Assembly (NCBI GenBank): GCA_963734625.1
Contig: CAVTHW010000019.1
Span: 1-64,000 of the forward strand
DNA: 64,000 nt
DNA from: CAVTHW01 sp963734625
Lineage (GTDB): Bacteria > Acidobacteriota > Terriglobia > Bryobacterales > Bryobacteraceae
Direction of reading: 5' to 3'
Positions 29,266-38,963 of the stretch are shown here, in pieces. A model generated the notes under the pieces. It did no database searches. It had not been told where the DNA came from and saw nothing but the letters and a program-made list of their open reading frames with translations. The position numbers were made by a program, and so were the translations under genes. Numbering within the stretch: position 1 is the stretch's first letter; every line of letters begins with the position of its first letter.

Positions 29266-30475
29266 GTGGGCGACGCCCAGATCCTCATGCCCATCGAGTA
29301 CGACCCGTTCGACCCGGAGATCGATCGCGACCCGCACTCCGGTCTGGCACCGGATGCGCGAGGAGCAACCGGTCTACTGGAACGAGCGCTACGAGTTCTT
29401 CGCCTTCTCCCGTTTCGACGACGTCTGGCGCGCCTACCACGACACGGCCACGTTCAGCTCGACGCCACGGCGTGATGCTCGAGTCGCTCGACCAGCCGAT
29501 CGGCGTTCCCGATCGTCATCTTCATGGACCCGCCCGAGCACGACACCATGCGCAAGCTGGTGAGCCGGGCGTTCACCCCGCGTCGGGTCAACCAGTTGCA
29601 CGACCACATCCAGCGAGCTCGTCGACGACTACCTCGATCCGTTCGTCGGTACGACCGGCTTCGACTTCGTCGAGCAGTTCGGTGCGCTGCTGCCGCCGAT
29701 GGTGATCGGCGAGATGCTGGGGGTTCCGGCCGAGGACCGGGAGACGATGCGGCACTGGTTCGACGAGCTGCTGCATCGCGAGGACGACTCGGCGACGCCG
29801 ACACCGAAGGCCCAGGCCGCCCTCCAGTCGGTGATCGACTACGGGATGGCGATGGTCGCCGACCGGCGGCGCACGCCGCGCGACGACACGATCACGGCGC
29901 TCGTCGAGGCGGAGGTCCCGGACGGTGACACGACCCGTCGTCTCGACGACCTCGAGATCGCCATCTTCGTCTTCCCTCCTCGCCGGCGCGGGCGTCCGAG
30001 ACGGTCGCTCGGCTCCTCGGCTGCGCCGCGGTGACCCTCGCCCGCGTTCCCCGATCAGCGGTCCCTCCTGGTCGAGGACCCGACGCTCGTCCCGAACGCG
30101 GTCGAGGAGCTGCTGCGCTTCGAGGCGCCGTCGCCGGCCAACGGCCGCTGGACGATGCGCCCCTACGAGGCCCACGGCGTCGTGATCCCCGAAGGCTCGA
30201 AGGTCCTGCTGCTGAACGGCAGCGCCAACCGGGACCCCCGCGAGTTCGACGACCCCGACGCCTTCGACGTCCGCCGCCGGATCACCCGCCACATCACCTT
30301 CGGCTACGGGGCCCACTTCTGCCTCGGCGCCGCACTCGCCCGGCTCGAAGGCCAGATCGCGCTGGCGTCCACGCTCGCCCGGTTCCCCGAGTGGGAGATC
30401 GACGACGACGAGCTGAAGCGGGTGCAGACCAGCACGGTGCGCGGCTACAGCTCGGTGCCGATCCACCTGCCGTGA
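29266..30475 (+). CDS. Cytochrome P450 (several frameshifts)
   Basis: The haem-binding loop ITFGYGAHFCLGAALARLE, the ExxR region AVEELLRFEAPSPANGRW and the substrate-facing MDPPEHDTMRKLVSRAFTPR are clear. The I-helix is inferred as LLAGAGSETVARL across a frame change. At least four indels lie between 29,345 and 30,060. The reading starts at the GTG at 29266 or the ATG at 29287 (MPIEYDPFDPEIDRDPH). Soluble bacterial P450s of this kind hydroxylate terpenoids, steroids or fatty acids, with separate ferredoxin partners; none is seen here. A copy of the AT-rich motif follows directly downstream and belongs to the next operon. Confidence 0.87.
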
Positions 30476-30480
30476 CTAAT

Positions 30481-30494
30481 ATCTAAATGTTTCG
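30481..30494 (+). promoter_or_regulatory. AT-rich motif copy 3 (candidate operator)
   Basis: ATCTAAATGTTTCG lies 32 bases before the start of the acyl-CoA dehydrogenase that opens the long plus-strand operon. It differs from copy 1 by a single base (A for G at position 6). Confidence 0.45.
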
Positions 30495-30525
30495 AGCCGT
30501 GTACGGCGGTAGCAGGGGGAGCCCG

Positions 30526-31506
30526 ATGCAGTTCCGCTTCGACGAGGACCAGCTGGCGATGCGTGACGCGGTGCGGGCGTTCTGTTCCGACCGCTTCGAT
30601 CTCACCGCGCTCGCGGCACGCGAGGGACGAGCCGTGGAGGCCGCCGCGTGGTCGGGCCTCGCCGAGCTCGGTGTGCTCGGCATGCTCGCGGGCGACGAGA
30701 GCGGTGGTTTCGGCCTGGTCGAGGCCTCGGTGGTCTTCGAGGAGCTCGGCGCCCACCTCGCCGGCGGGCCCGTGCGCTGGACGACGCTCGCGGCGGGCCT
30801 CGTGGAAGGTGCAGGCGACGGCGCGGTCCGCGTCACGGGCATCGAAGCGGTCGCCGGCGACGGACCGGTCGTCGTGGCCCACGGCGCGGAGTGCGATGTG
30901 CTGCTCGTCCTCCGCGGCGCGCAGGCCGAGCTCGTCGACCTGGCCGATGTCGGCGACATCGAGACGGGTGCGTCGATGGACCCGCTGACCCCGATGGCCA
31001 TCCTCCCCACGCTTCCGACGGGGACGGTGGTCGCCCAGGGGCCGGCGGTCGACGGGTTGCGCCGCAGCGGTCGCATCCTCGCTGCGGCCGAGCTGGTCGG
31101 CGGCGCGCAGGCCGTGCTCGACGTCGCCCGCGACTACGCGCTCGAGCGCGAGCAGTTCGGGGTGCCGATCGGCTCGTTCCAGGCGATCAAGCACCTGCTC
31201 GCCGACATGTACGTCCGTGTGGAGATGGCGCGGGCCGCCACCTACGCGGCCGCCGCCCTGGCCGCCGGTCGTGGGGCGGGTGACGCCGAGCTCGCGGCGA
31301 GCACCGCCAAGCACCTCGCGGGCGAGGCGGGCGTCCTCAACGCGCGGGCTGCGGTCCAGGTGCTCGGGGGCATGGGCTTCACCTGGGACATGCTCCCGCA
31401 CTACTTCCTGAAGCGGGCGTGGGTGCTCGACCAGGCCTTCGGCACGGGCTCATCGCACGCCGCAGCGCTCGGCGCCGCGGTCGGTGCGGAGGTGGCGTCG
31501 TCATGA
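30526..31506 (+). CDS. Acyl-CoA dehydrogenase, beta-type subunit
   Basis: A flavoprotein-family subunit of 326 residues: FRFDEDQLAMRDAVRAFCSD, ELGVLGMLAGDESGGFGLVE, YALEREQFGVPIGSFQAIKH and VQVLGGMGFTWDMLPHYFLKR. The ATG at 30526 follows GCAGGGGGA. The canonical Glu of the YEGT motif is replaced (DQAFGTGSSH), and no FERG-type catalytic Glu is present. It is also shorter than catalytic acyl-CoA dehydrogenases. I read it as the non-catalytic partner of the enzyme at 35405, as in alpha2beta2 steroid acyl-CoA dehydrogenases. Its stop overlaps the next start (ATGA). Confidence 0.9.
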   Translation: MQFRFDEDQLAMRDAVRAFCSDRFDLTALAAREGRAVEAAAWSGLAELGVLGMLAGDESGGFGLVEASVVFEELGAHLAGGPVRWTTLAAGLVEGAGDGAVRVTGIEAVAGDGPVVVAHGAECDVLLVLRGAQAELVDLADVGDIETGASMDPLTPMAILPTLPTGTVVAQGPAVDGLRRSGRILAAAELVGGAQAVLDVARDYALEREQFGVPIGSFQAIKHLLADMYVRVEMARAATYAAAALAAGRGAGDAELAASTAKHLAGEAGVLNARAAVQVLGGMGFTWDMLPHYFLKRAWVLDQAFGTGSSHAAALGAAVGAEVASS

Positions 31507-32307
31507 GCGGGTCCGGCGAAGGCGTGATCATCGAGTCGAGCGGCGGCGTCCTGCGGATCTCGCTCGACCGCCCGGAGCGGAAGAACGCGCTCCCCGTCGA
31601 CGCGGTCGTCGGCATCGTCCGGGCGCTCGAGGACGCGTCGACCGACGAAGCGCTGCGGGCGGTGGTGCTGCGGGGCACCGGTCCCGACTTCTGCGCCGGT
31701 GCCGACTGGGTCTCGACCAACGCTGCGGGCGGTCCGCGTCCCCGCACCGGCAGCATCCAGCGGCGCACGCCGGTCCAGGCCCACCGGCTCATCGAGCTGA
31801 TCACGGAGATCCAGCTCCCGGTCGTGTGCGCCGTCCGGGGCTGGGCCGCAGGCCTCGGCTGCCAGCTCGCGCTCGGCCGCCGACTTCACGGTCGCAGCGG
31901 ACACGAGTCGTTTCTGGGAGCCGTTCCTCGAACGCGGCTTCACGCCCGACAGCGGCGCCACCTGGCTCTTGCCGCGCCTCGTCGGTGTGGCCCGCGCGAA
32001 GGAGCTCCTGCTGCTGGGTCGCAAGGTGACCGGCGCGGAGGCCGCCGAGTGGGGCCTCATCCACCGGGCCGTGGCCGACGACGAGCTCGACGCCACCGTC
32101 GACGACCTCGTCGGCCGCCTCGCCGCCGGGCCCACGGTGGCCATCGGGCTCACGAAGCGCTGCATCCACCGTGCGCTCGAGAGCTCGCTCTCGGCGGCGA
32201 TGGAGGCCGAGGCGAACGCGCTCGAGCTGTCGTCGCGGTCGGGAGACTTCAAGGAGGGCCTCGCCGCGTTCCGCGAGTCCCGCTCGCCCGGGTTCACGGG
32301 CCAGTGA
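31503..32307 (+). CDS. Enoyl-CoA hydratase/isomerase family protein (one frameshift)
   Basis: Crotonase fold: VLRISLDRPERKNALPVDAV, the oxyanion-hole segment VVLRGTGPDFCAGADWV and VVCAVRGWAAGLGCQLAL. After a shift near 31,877 it continues with SGATWLLPRLVGVARAKELL and EWGLIHRAV. A Glu/Asp pair for hydration cannot be placed with certainty because the shift lies close to the active site. It is the second gene of a tightly packed operon that begins with the acyl-CoA dehydrogenase subunit. Confidence 0.88.
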
Positions 32308-32318
32308 CGGGGGAGCCA

Positions 32319-33144
32319 ATGACCGAGGAAACTGTGCCCATGGACTTCCGGTACATCCAGTACGAGGTGGCGGACCGCGTCGCGACCATCACCCTCGACC
32401 GGCCCGACGCGCTGAACGCGCTGAGCCCGGCGATGATCAAGGAGCTCCGCACGGCCTACGACGACCGCGGAGGCGGACCCGGACGTCTGGATCCTCGTCG
32501 TGACGGCCAACGGGCGCGCCTTCTGCACGGGGGCCGACGTGGCGGAGATCCCCGAGGACGGCCGGGTCGTCTACGAGGAGCCGTACCTGTCGACGTTCCC
32601 CCAGTGGGAGGCGCCGCAGGAGGGCACCCCACCGTTCCGCTCCATGACGAAGCCGATCCTGGTGGCGGTCAACGGCATCTGCTGCGGCGCCGGCCTCGAC
32701 TGGGTGACCACCGGCGACATCGTCATCTGCTCCGACCAGGCCACGTTCTTCGACCCGCACGTGAGCATCGGCCTGGTCTCCGGCCGCGAGGTGGTCCGAC
32801 TCGCCCGGGCGCTGCCGACCCACATCGCCATGCGCATGGCCATCATGGGCAAGCACGAGCGGATGTCCGCGCAGCGTGCCTACGACCTCGGGCTCGTGTC
32901 GGAGGTCGTCGAACACGAGCGGCTGCTCGAGCGGGCCCACGAGATCGCGGCGGTGGTCAACAGCAACGCGCCGCTCGCGGTGCGGGGGACCCGACTCGCC
33001 ATCCGGCGCGGCCTCGACCTTCCCCTGCACGAGGCCGAGGTCCTCGCCGAGACCATGCGCGAGCGCGTCGTGCGCACCGAGGACGCCAAGGAGGGCCCGC
33101 AGGCCTTCGTCGAGAAGCGTCAGCCCGAGTGGAAGTGCCGATGA
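32319..33144 (+). CDS. Enoyl-CoA hydratase/isomerase family protein (one frameshift)
   Basis: Second crotonase of the operon. It begins MTEETVPMDFRYIQYEVADR after GGGGGAG, shifts near 32,470 and continues ILVVTANGRAFCTGADVAEI (oxyanion hole), ILVAVNGICCGAGLDWVTTG and FFDPHVSIGLVSGREVVRLA. The long insertion between the two oxyanion segments (EPYLSTFPQWEAPQEG) is unusual for short-chain hydratases. The stop overlaps the next start. Confidence 0.88.
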
Positions 33145-33930
33145 GCGCGGGCCCGGCCTACGAGACGATCCTCTACGAGACCTCCGAGGACCACGTCGCC
33201 ACGATCACGCTGAACCGGCCCGAGGTCCTCAACGCCTTCGACCGGAAGATGTGCGAGGAGATGCGCGAGGTCTGGAAGCGGGTCAAGGACGATCCCGACG
33301 TCCATGCCGTGGTGCTCCGGGCCGCTGGCGAGCGCGCGTTCTGCACGGGCCTCGACACCAAGAAGTCCTACGGGCAGCCCGACGACATCTGGAACCACGA
33401 GGACCCGGGTGAGCTGCTCAGCCCCAAGTGGCAGCAGGTCTGGAAGCCCGTCGTGTGCGCGGTGCAGGGGCTCTGCACCGCCGGCGCCTTGTACTTCCTC
33501 AACGAGGCCGACGTCGTCATCTGCTCGCCCGAGGCCACCTTCTTCGACTCGCACGTCACCTTCGGCCTGGTGTCCGCGCTCGAGCCGGTCGGCCTCATGC
33601 GCAAGGTGGGGCTGGCCGAGACCCTCCGGATCGCGTTCGATGGGCAACGACGAGCGGGTCACGGCCGAGACGGCCCTCCGCATCAGCCTCGTGACCGAGA
33701 TCGTTCCGCGCGAGGACCTGTGGGCCCGCGCCCACGACATCGCCGCAGCGATCGCCCGAAAGCCGAAGTCCGCCACGCAGGGCACGGTCCGGGCCATCTG
33801 GGAGTCGCTCGACAAGCCCTACCGCGCCGCGATGCAGCAGAACCTCGTGTACACGCGGCTGGGCAACCCCATCGGCCAGGCCGAGGTTGCCGAGAAGGGC
33901 GCCGACCGGCCCGACCCGAGGTACCGGTGA
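33141..33930 (+). CDS. Enoyl-CoA hydratase/isomerase family protein (one frameshift)
   Basis: Third crotonase: TITLNRPEVLNAFDRKMCEE, VVLRAAGERAFCTGLDTKKS, VVCAVQGLCTAGALYFLNEA and FFDSHVTFGLVSALEPVGLM. It shares with its neighbour at 32319 the insertion around a PKWQQVWKP-like region, and the two look like paralogues. One shift near 33,640 is needed to join the C-terminal part (LRISLVTEIVPREDLWARAH). The start (ATGA) overlaps the previous stop and its own end overlaps the GTG of the ligase gene. Confidence 0.88.
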
Positions 33931-35405
33931 GCGACACGGCGGTGGAGGAACTGAGCGCGCGCATCGCCCAGGTGCTCGCCCTCGACCCGGCGGCCCAGGC
34001 CTTCGAGTTCGAGCACACGTGGCACACCTGGGGTGAGGTGCAGGCGACCGCCGACGCCGTCGCACCCCAGGTGGTGCCCGGTGCCCGGGTGGGCGTCATG
34101 CTCCGCAACCGCCCCGCCCACATCGGCCTGCTGCTCGGGTTGCTCCGCGCCGGCGCGTGCGTGGTGGTCGTCAACCCGGGTCGCGGCGACGAACGCGTGA
34201 AGGCCGACCTCGCCGCGCTCGAGGTGCCGATCCTCGCCGGCACGCCCGACGACCTCGCGGCGTTCGGCCCCAGCAGCACTGCGTCGCTCCGGCTGTCGAG
34301 CCCGCGGCTCGGCCTGGTCGAAGTCGAGGGCACGCCGGTCGACCTCACCGATCACCGCGCGCCCGGCGTGGCCGTCGAGATGCTCACCAGCGGCACCACC
34401 GGACCGCCGAAGCGGGTTCCGCTCACCTACGAGACCTTCATGCAGGTGCTCGTCGGCGCGAAGCACTACGAGAAGAACGCCGGGAACGAGGTCCGACTCC
34501 GTTCGGGTGTGGTGATCGTGAACTCTCCGCTGGTCCACCTCGCCGGGCTGTTCCGGGTGCTGCAGTGCGTCAACGACGGTCGCTCGTTCTGCCTCCTCGA
34601 GCGGTTCGAGGTCGACACGTGGGCCGACGCCGTTCGACGGCATCGCCCGCGCACCGTCAGCCTCGTCCCGGCGGCCCTGCGCATGGTGCTCGACGCCGAC
34701 CTCGACCGCGACGACCTGAGCAGCGTCCGGTCGGTGATCTCGGGCACCGCACCGCTGTCGCCCGACGATGCCGACGCCTTCCACGAGAAGTACGGCGTGC
34801 CCGTCCTGATCGCCTACGCCGCGACCGAGTTCGGTGGCGGGGTGGCGGGCTGGAACCTCGCGGACCACGAGGCCTACTGGGCGCAGAAGCGTGGCAGCGT
34901 CGGGCGCGCACACGCCGGCTGCGAGCTCCGCGTCGTCGACGCGGTCTCCGGCGAGCCGCTCGGCCCCGACCAGGAAGGCCTCCTCGAGGTCAAGGCGCGC
35001 CAGATCGACGACGGGCGCGAGTGGACGCGCACCACCGACCTCGCCCGCATCGACGCCGACGGCTTCCTCTTCATCCTCGGCCGGGCCGACCAGGCCATCA
35101 TCCGCGGCGGGTTCAAGGTCCTTCCCGAGACCGTCAAGGAGGCGCTCGAGCGCGACCCGCGCGTGCTCGGGGCGGCCGTGGTCGGCCGCGACGACGAGCG
35201 GCTGGGGGCCGTGCCGGTGGCCGCAGTCGAGCTGCGGCGCGGCGCAGCGCCGGTGTCGGGCGCCGAGCTGCTCGGCGCCGCCTCCGGCGTCCTGGCGCGC
35301 TACGAACTGCCCGAGGAGCTACGGGTCGTCGATGCCCTCCCGCGGACCCCGTCGGGCAAGGTCGACCTCGCGGCGGTGCGCGAGCTCTTCGAGGTGGAGC
35401 ACTGA
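33927..35405 (+). CDS. AMP-forming acyl-CoA ligase, intact
   Basis: A 492-residue adenylate-forming ligase in one unbroken frame. The AMP-binding loop reads VEMLTSGTTGPPKRVPLTYE, followed by AYAATEFGGGVAGWN, RTTDLARIDADGFLFILGRA (A8 Asp) and LPRTPSGKVDLAAV (catalytic Lys). The N-terminal domain is shorter than in FadD proteins. It would activate the substrate that the acyl-CoA dehydrogenases and crotonases of the same operon use. The GTG start overlaps the previous stop, and the stop overlaps the next ATG. Confidence 0.93.
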   Translation: MSDTAVEELSARIAQVLALDPAAQAFEFEHTWHTWGEVQATADAVAPQVVPGARVGVMLRNRPAHIGLLLGLLRAGACVVVVNPGRGDERVKADLAALEVPILAGTPDDLAAFGPSSTASLRLSSPRLGLVEVEGTPVDLTDHRAPGVAVEMLTSGTTGPPKRVPLTYETFMQVLVGAKHYEKNAGNEVRLRSGVVIVNSPLVHLAGLFRVLQCVNDGRSFCLLERFEVDTWADAVRRHRPRTVSLVPAALRMVLDADLDRDDLSSVRSVISGTAPLSPDDADAFHEKYGVPVLIAYAATEFGGGVAGWNLADHEAYWAQKRGSVGRAHAGCELRVVDAVSGEPLGPDQEGLLEVKARQIDDGREWTRTTDLARIDADGFLFILGRADQAIIRGGFKVLPETVKEALERDPRVLGAAVVGRDDERLGAVPVAAVELRRGAAPVSGAELLGAASGVLARYELPEELRVVDALPRTPSGKVDLAAVRELFEVEH

Positions 35406-36596
35406 TGGACCTGACCTACAGCGCCGAGGACGAAGCGTTCCGCGCCGAGGTGCGCGCCTGGCTCGAGGTGGAGGTGCCGGCGCACGGGCCGCCGCCGCCG
35501 CCGGGCGACTGGCCGGCCCGGCGCGCGTACGACACCGCGTGGCAGCGCAAGCTCCACGACGCGGGGTACGCCGGGCTGCACTGGCCCGAGGAGTTCGGCG
35601 GGCGAGGTCTTCCGGTCACCCAACAGCTCGTGTACCTCGAGGAGTACGCGCGCGGGCCGACGCGCCGTACATCAGCGTCAACTTCGTCGGTGTCATGCAC
35701 GCGGGACCGACGCTCATCGCCGAGGGCACCGACGCGCAGCGGGCCTTCCACCTCCCGAAGATCCTTAAGGGCGAGAGCATCTGGTGCCAGGGCTTCTCCG
35801 AGCCGCAGGCCGGCTCGGACCTCGCCTCGCTGACGACGCGGGCCGTCCGGCAGGGCGACGAGTACGTGGTCAACGGTCAGAAGATCTGGAGCACCCGCGC
35901 CCACGTCGCCGACTACTGCGAGCTGCTCGTGCGCACGGATGCCGACGCCCCGAAGCACAAGGGGATCAGCTGGCTCATCCTCGACATGCACCAGCCGGGG
36001 GTCGAGGTCCGGCCGATGAAGACCATCGACGGCGAGAGCCACTTCTGCGAGGTGTTCCTCACCGACGCCCGCGTGCCGGTGACCGACATCGTCGGCGCCG
36101 AGAACGACGGCTGGCGCGTCACGAACGTCACGCTCCGCTTCGAGCGCGGGACGGCCTTCGCGCAGCACATCATCAACCTGCGCACCCAGCTGCGTCGGCT
36201 CGTGCGCATGGCCCAGCGCATCCCCACCGTGAGCGGCACGGCCTGGGACGATCCGATCCTGCAGACGAAGGTCGGCCACCTCGAGGCCGGCGTCGAGGCG
36301 CTGTGGCGCATGACCCAGAAGGGCATCGCCGACGCGGAGGCCACCGGGATGCCGTCGCCGTCGGGCTCGGCGGTCAAACTGCGCTTCAGCGAGCTCTGCC
36401 AGGAGTTGAGCGAGTCGGCCGTCGCGGTGCTCGGTCCCCTCGCGGTCGGCGGGGTGCAGATCGACGGCATCGACGGCGTGGAGGTGGCCCGCGAGTACCT
36501 CTGGTCGCTGCAGTACACGATCGCCGCCGGGACATCGCAGATCCAACGGAACCTCATCGCCGAGCGCATCCTCGGGATGCCCAGGTCCGCGTTAGG
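35405..36596 (+). CDS. Acyl-CoA dehydrogenase, catalytic-type subunit (frameshifts)
   Basis: It starts MDLTYSAEDEAFRAEVRAWL and has YAGLHWPEEFGGRGLPVTQQ, WCQGFSEPQAGSDLASL (FAD contact), VNGQKIWSTRAHVADYCELL and the C-terminal GTSQIQRNLIAERILGMP. The YEGT Glu is missing (IAAGTSQ), but TLRFERGTAF carries a Glu in the helix-G position used by isovaleryl-type and steroid acyl-CoA dehydrogenases. Shifts near 35,660 and 36,590 are needed; the second gives the natural end at 36596. It probably pairs with the subunit at 30526. Confidence 0.9.
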
Positions 36597-36611
36597 GCGC
36601 GGGGAGTCCGG

Positions 36612-37796
36612 ATGGAGCAGGTCCTCGAAGGTGTTCGCGTCCTCGACTACGGCCGCTTCATCGCGGCGCCGTGGTGCAGCGCCATCCTCGCCGACATGGG
36701 CGCCGACGTGATCCGGGTCGAGAAGCGCGAGGGCGGCGAAGACCGCTGGGTGCAGTCGGTGACCGAGAGCGGAGAGGGGGGCACCTTCCTCCAGTGCAAC
36801 CGCAACAAGCGGTCGCTCACCCTCGACACCACGACGCCCGAGGGCGCGGCGATCACCCGCGAGCTCGTCGCCGGCGCCGACGTGGTCATCGCCAACATGC
36901 CACTGGTCGCCATGCAGGCGAGTGGCATCGACTACGAGAGCCTCAAGGCCGTCAAGCCCGACATCATCCTCGCCAGTGCCACGGCCTACGGCGAGGGCGG
37001 CCCGTACAGCGACCGCATCGGCTTCGACGGGACCGGGCAGGTGATGTCGGGCGCCACCTCTCGCCAGGGCCTCCCGGATCAGCCGATCCGCACCACGGTG
37101 CCCTATGCCGACTTCGGCACGGCGTTGACGCTCGGCATGGGGGTGATGATGGCCCTCTACCACCGGCAGGCCACCGGGCAGGGCCAGCACGTGGAGGGTG
37201 CGCTGCTCCCGACCGCGCTGATGATGTCGAACGCCATGTTGATCGAGCGCGACCTGCTCCAGGTCGACAAGCCCCGGATGGCCAACCGGGGCACGTCGGT
37301 CGCGCCGTGCGATCTCTATCGTGTCACCGACGGCTGGGTGCTGGTGCAGGTCGCCGGCCAGCCGATGTTCAAGCGCTGGTGCCGGCTCGTCGATCGGTTG
37401 GACCTCTTCGACGACCCGCGGTTCGCCGACGACGACCTGCGCTGGGAGCACGGCGACGTCCTGAACGACCTCATGCAGGACTGGTGCGACGGCAGGACCA
37501 AGGACGAGGCGATGGGCCTCCTCGAGGCGGCGAAGTTGCCCGCGGCGCCGCTGCTGTCGACCCAGGAGGTCCTCGACGATCCCCATGTGGCGTCGATGGG
37601 CTACCTCCAACGGGTCCCGTTCCCGGGCGCGTCCCGCCCCGTGCCGATCCTCGAGACGCCGTTCAGGATGTCGGCCACCCCCGGCACCATCCGCCGGCGC
37701 GCCCCGCTGCTCGGCGAGCACACCGACGAGGTGCTCGCCGAGATCGGCTACGAGCCCACCCGGATCGCCGAGCTCCGTGCCCGGGGGATCATCTGA
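36612..37796 (+). CDS. CoA-transferase family III (CaiB/BaiF), intact
   Basis: A full-length 394-residue protein: VRVLDYGRFIAAPWCSAILA, GADVIRVEKREGGEDRW, NRNKRSLTLDTTTPEGAAI, SATAYGEGGPYSDRIGFDGT, GQHVEGALLPTALMM and RAPLLGEHTDEVLAEIGY. It would move CoA between a pathway intermediate and a donor such as succinyl-CoA. The position of the catalytic Asp (V-x-D in known members) reads Glu (HVEGAL), as in the truncated paralogue at 11780. It is the last gene of the operon that begins at 30526. Confidence 0.92.
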   Translation: MEQVLEGVRVLDYGRFIAAPWCSAILADMGADVIRVEKREGGEDRWVQSVTESGEGGTFLQCNRNKRSLTLDTTTPEGAAITRELVAGADVVIANMPLVAMQASGIDYESLKAVKPDIILASATAYGEGGPYSDRIGFDGTGQVMSGATSRQGLPDQPIRTTVPYADFGTALTLGMGVMMALYHRQATGQGQHVEGALLPTALMMSNAMLIERDLLQVDKPRMANRGTSVAPCDLYRVTDGWVLVQVAGQPMFKRWCRLVDRLDLFDDPRFADDDLRWEHGDVLNDLMQDWCDGRTKDEAMGLLEAAKLPAAPLLSTQEVLDDPHVASMGYLQRVPFPGASRPVPILETPFRMSATPGTIRRRAPLLGEHTDEVLAEIGYEPTRIAELRARGII

Positions 37797-37805
37797 GCCT
37801 GCGGG

Positions 37806-38960
37806 TCAGCCCCGCGCCTTGGGCAGGCCGAGGTGCCGCTCGGCGATGTTGTTGCGGTTGATCTCGGTGGTGCCGCCGTAGATGGTGACCACCGGCGTGT
37901 GGCGGGCGTCGTACTCGACCCAGCCGTCGGCGGCCGCGCCCGGCTCGTGGAACTGCAGGAGCCCGGCCGGGCCGGCCGAGCTGGGAGAAGGCGTTCGAGA
38001 TGCGCTGGTAGGCCTCGGTCGCGAAGACCTTGGTCATCGAGCCCTCGAGGCCGGGCAGGCCACCCGACGCCGCGATCCAGGCCGAGCGCTGGGTGAGCAG
38101 CTGCGGCGACCTGCTCGTCGATGACCGCCCGGGCCAGCTGCTCGCGGGCGATGGGGTCGGTCGAGCACGCCGTTGGCGCGGGCCCACTCGTGGAAGTGGC
38201 GCAGCAGCGGCACCGCTGCGTTCGGTGCCACCCATCACCCCCCGCTCGAAGGCGAGCGCCACGGTCATGGTGCGCCAGCCCGTCGTTGACGCCGCCGAGC
38301 ACGGCGTCGTCGTCCGACGCGGACGTCGTCGTAGTAGGTGGCGTTGGTGCGCTCGGTGCCCATGGTGTGCACGGCGTCGACCGTGATGCCCGGCGTGTCC
38401 ATCGGCATGATGAACATCGTCAGGCCCTTGTGCTTCGGCAGGTCCGGGTCGGTGCGGGTGAGCAGGATGATCCAGTCGGCCTCGTGGGCCATCGTGGTCC
38501 ACATCTTGGCGCCGTTGATCACCCACTCGTCGCCGTCGAGCACGGCCCGGGTCTTGATCGAGGCGACGTCGGAGCCGTAGTCGGGCTCGCTGTAGCCCAT
38601 GCACACCAGTCGCCTGGCCCGACGTGATCGACGGGATGATGCGGGCCTTCTGCTCGTCGGTGCCGACGGCGTGCACGACGCCGGCGATCATGATCGCGAC
38701 GGCCAGGCCGTCGTAGGGCGCACCCGCCTTCTCGAGCTCGTGGAAGAGGATCCAGAGCTCGACCGGGTCGCCCTTGCCCATGCCCGGCACGGCCCGCTCG
38801 AGGAAGCCCTCGCGCCCGAGGGCGCGGTTGAGCTCGGGCGAGGCGAACGTGCCCGGTGGTGTGCATCCGGTCGACGACCTCGGGGGTCACCGTCTCGGCG
38901 ATGATGCGCCGGACGGCGTCGCGGTACGTCGAGGTTCTCCGGGGAGAGCGAGAAGTCCAT
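37806..38960 (-). CDS. Acyl-CoA dehydrogenase, catalytic-type subunit (many frameshifts)
   Basis: Pieces in several frames assemble into one gene: MDFSLSPENL at the start, YSEPDYGSDVASIKTRAVLD (FAD contact), WVINGAKMWTTMAHEADWII, MTVALAFERGVMGGTE (helix-G Glu), LTQRSAWIAASGGLPGLEGS and the end GGTTEINRNNIAERHLGLPK. At least five indels are needed. The YEGT Glu is Gly here, so the FERG Glu is the likely base. It directly follows the gene at 38964 (three bases between them), which supplies the shorter partner subunit. It converges on the CoA-transferase gene. Confidence 0.85.
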
Positions 38961-38963
38961 CGG

